DNA from: Planctomycetota bacterium
Lineage (GTDB): Bacteria > Planctomycetota > Planctomycetia > Pirellulales > Lacipirellulaceae
Length of the DNA: 64,000 bases
Reading direction: 5' to 3'
Assembly (NCBI GenBank): GCA_024278955.1
Contig: JAJRSE010000102.1
Span: forward strand, 62,001-126,000
This document shows positions 63,473 through 64,000 of the stretch, in pieces. The position numbers were made by a program, and so were the translations under genes. The first letter of the stretch is position 1; each line of letters opens with the position of its first letter. The notes beneath the pieces were generated by a model. The model did no database searches. It worked only from the letters and a program-made list of their open reading frames with translations, and was not told where the DNA came from.

Positions 63473-64000
63473 CTAGCCGACTTGCGGCGGTTTTTCGCTA
63501 ACGACTTCGGCAAACAGTGCGTCGACAAAGTCGTTTGGGCTAAAGAGTGCCCAATCTTCGGGCTGCTCGCCAACGCCAACATACTTGACTGGCAGACCAA
63601 CCTGCTGGCGAATCGCCACCACGACCCCGCCTTTGGCTGTGCCGTCGAGCTTTGCTAAAACGATCCCTGTGCAGTCAACCGCCTCGGTAAAGCTATTTGC
63701 CTGGCTAATCCCGTTTTGGCCTGTTGTGGCGTCGAGCACAAGCAAGACTTCATGTGGTGCTTCGGGGATCTGTTTGCGAATCGATTGCTGAATTTTCGTC
63801 AGCTCAGCCATCAAGTTTCTCTGAGTTTGGAGTCGGCCAGCCGTGTCGACGATACAGACGTCTGCCCCGGTTTTAATACATTGCTCAACCGCCCGATAAG
63901 CGACCGAAGCCGGGTGGGCTCCGTCTTCGCCGGTTACGATGTCGACTCCAAGCCGTTCCGACCAAATTTCCAACTGCTTGACCGCCGCCGCTCGGAAGGT
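63473..64000 (-). CDS. ftsY: Signal recognition particle receptor FtsY (5' end outside window)
   Basis: The frame is open to the right edge, so the N-terminal part is missing; about 175 residues of the GTPase (NG) domain remain. The visible part begins TFRAAAVKQLEIWSERL. G motifs are VCIVDTAGRLQTQ (G3), VLAKLDGTAKGG (G4/G5) and the closing VGEQPEDWALFSPNDFVDALF. It is the docking receptor for ribosome-SRP complexes at the membrane. It is the last gene in the window, 222 bases upstream of the amt promoter. Confidence 0.95.
   Translation of the reverse strand, partial: TFRAAAVKQLEIWSERLGVDIVTGEDGAHPASVAYRAVEQCIKTGADVCIVDTAGRLQTQRNLMAELTKIQQSIRKQIPEAPHEVLLVLDATTGQNGISQANSFTEAVDCTGIVLAKLDGTAKGGVVVAIRQQVGLPVKYVGVGEQPEDWALFSPNDFVDALFAEVVSEKPPQVG

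Noticed and set aside
1-64000. CRISPR array
   Set aside because: No regularly spaced direct repeats and no cas gene were found.

Overview
The window looks like chromosomal DNA of a planctomycete, most likely from the Pirellula/Blastopirellula side of the phylum. The case rests on gene content: a FecR-domain membrane protein of the planctomycete type, two DUF1080 (3-keto-disaccharide hydrolase-like) exported proteins, a cyclophilin with dockerin-like repeats and a PEP-CTERM tail, a large DUF4914 protein, tyrosine integrases that run into tRNA genes, and decayed IS630 and ISAs1 elements. Gene density is moderate, with many gaps of 300-900 bases that hold palindromic repeats rather than genes.

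Layout. 1-5990: end of a FecR protein, a palindromic MITE, a nucleoside hydrolase, a zinc-peptidase-like protein, then glutaredoxin, glycosyltransferase (DUF2064) and ThiO-like oxidase on one strand. 5990-9720: an accessory island with REP-like hairpins, a lone HEPN-domain gene, a possible group II intron tail, the tail of a tyrosine integrase and tRNA-Ala(CGC). 9721-13485: a complete sugar-type ABC importer (ATPase, permease, binding lipoprotein). 13538-18054: a Cu+ P-type ATPase and DUF4914. 18353-24947: a co-directional, tightly packed set made of glutamate dehydrogenase with a cysteine-rich insertion, a YHS protein, a membrane-anchored flavin/2Fe-2S reductase, a di-haem cytochrome b fused to DUF547, and a heptahaem cytochrome c. 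25121-30081: exported hypothetical proteins, an ISAs1 remnant, DUF1080 and a DegT-type aminotransferase. 30127-30846: an internally deleted IS630 element. 31251-34695: BlaI repressor with a BlaR1-type M56 receptor whose C-terminal part is frameshifted. 34840-36118: an N-truncated integrase, tRNA-Asp(GTC) and tRNA-Arg(TCT). 36299-44551: CBS protein, acyltransferase-like protein, sugar isomerase-like protein, methyltransferase, GNAT and a DnaA. 44703-53098: sigma-54 activator, FabI, exported peptidase-like protein, DEAD-box helicase, DUF1080 and secreted cyclophilin. 53688-57130: Rieske protein, cytochrome b and an HAO-like octahaem cytochrome c. 57170-64000: SDR, frameshifted MFS transporter, degenerate GGDEF protein, a 54-residue membrane protein, GlnB/GlnK, Amt and the C-terminal part of FtsY.

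How parts fit together. Two electron-transfer modules stand out. One is the Rieske/cytochrome b/octahaem cassette. The other is the operon that joins glutamate dehydrogenase to a flavin/Fe-S reductase, a cytochrome b-DUF547 fusion and a seven-haem cytochrome; I do not recognise this second set as a described system. Nitrogen control is visible: amt and glnK share an operon with an exact sigma-54 -24/-12 promoter and a Rho-independent terminator. A sigma-54 activator is also encoded in the window, but nothing links it to that promoter.

Limits: all calls come from reading the sequence. No database search, covariance model or structure prediction was run.
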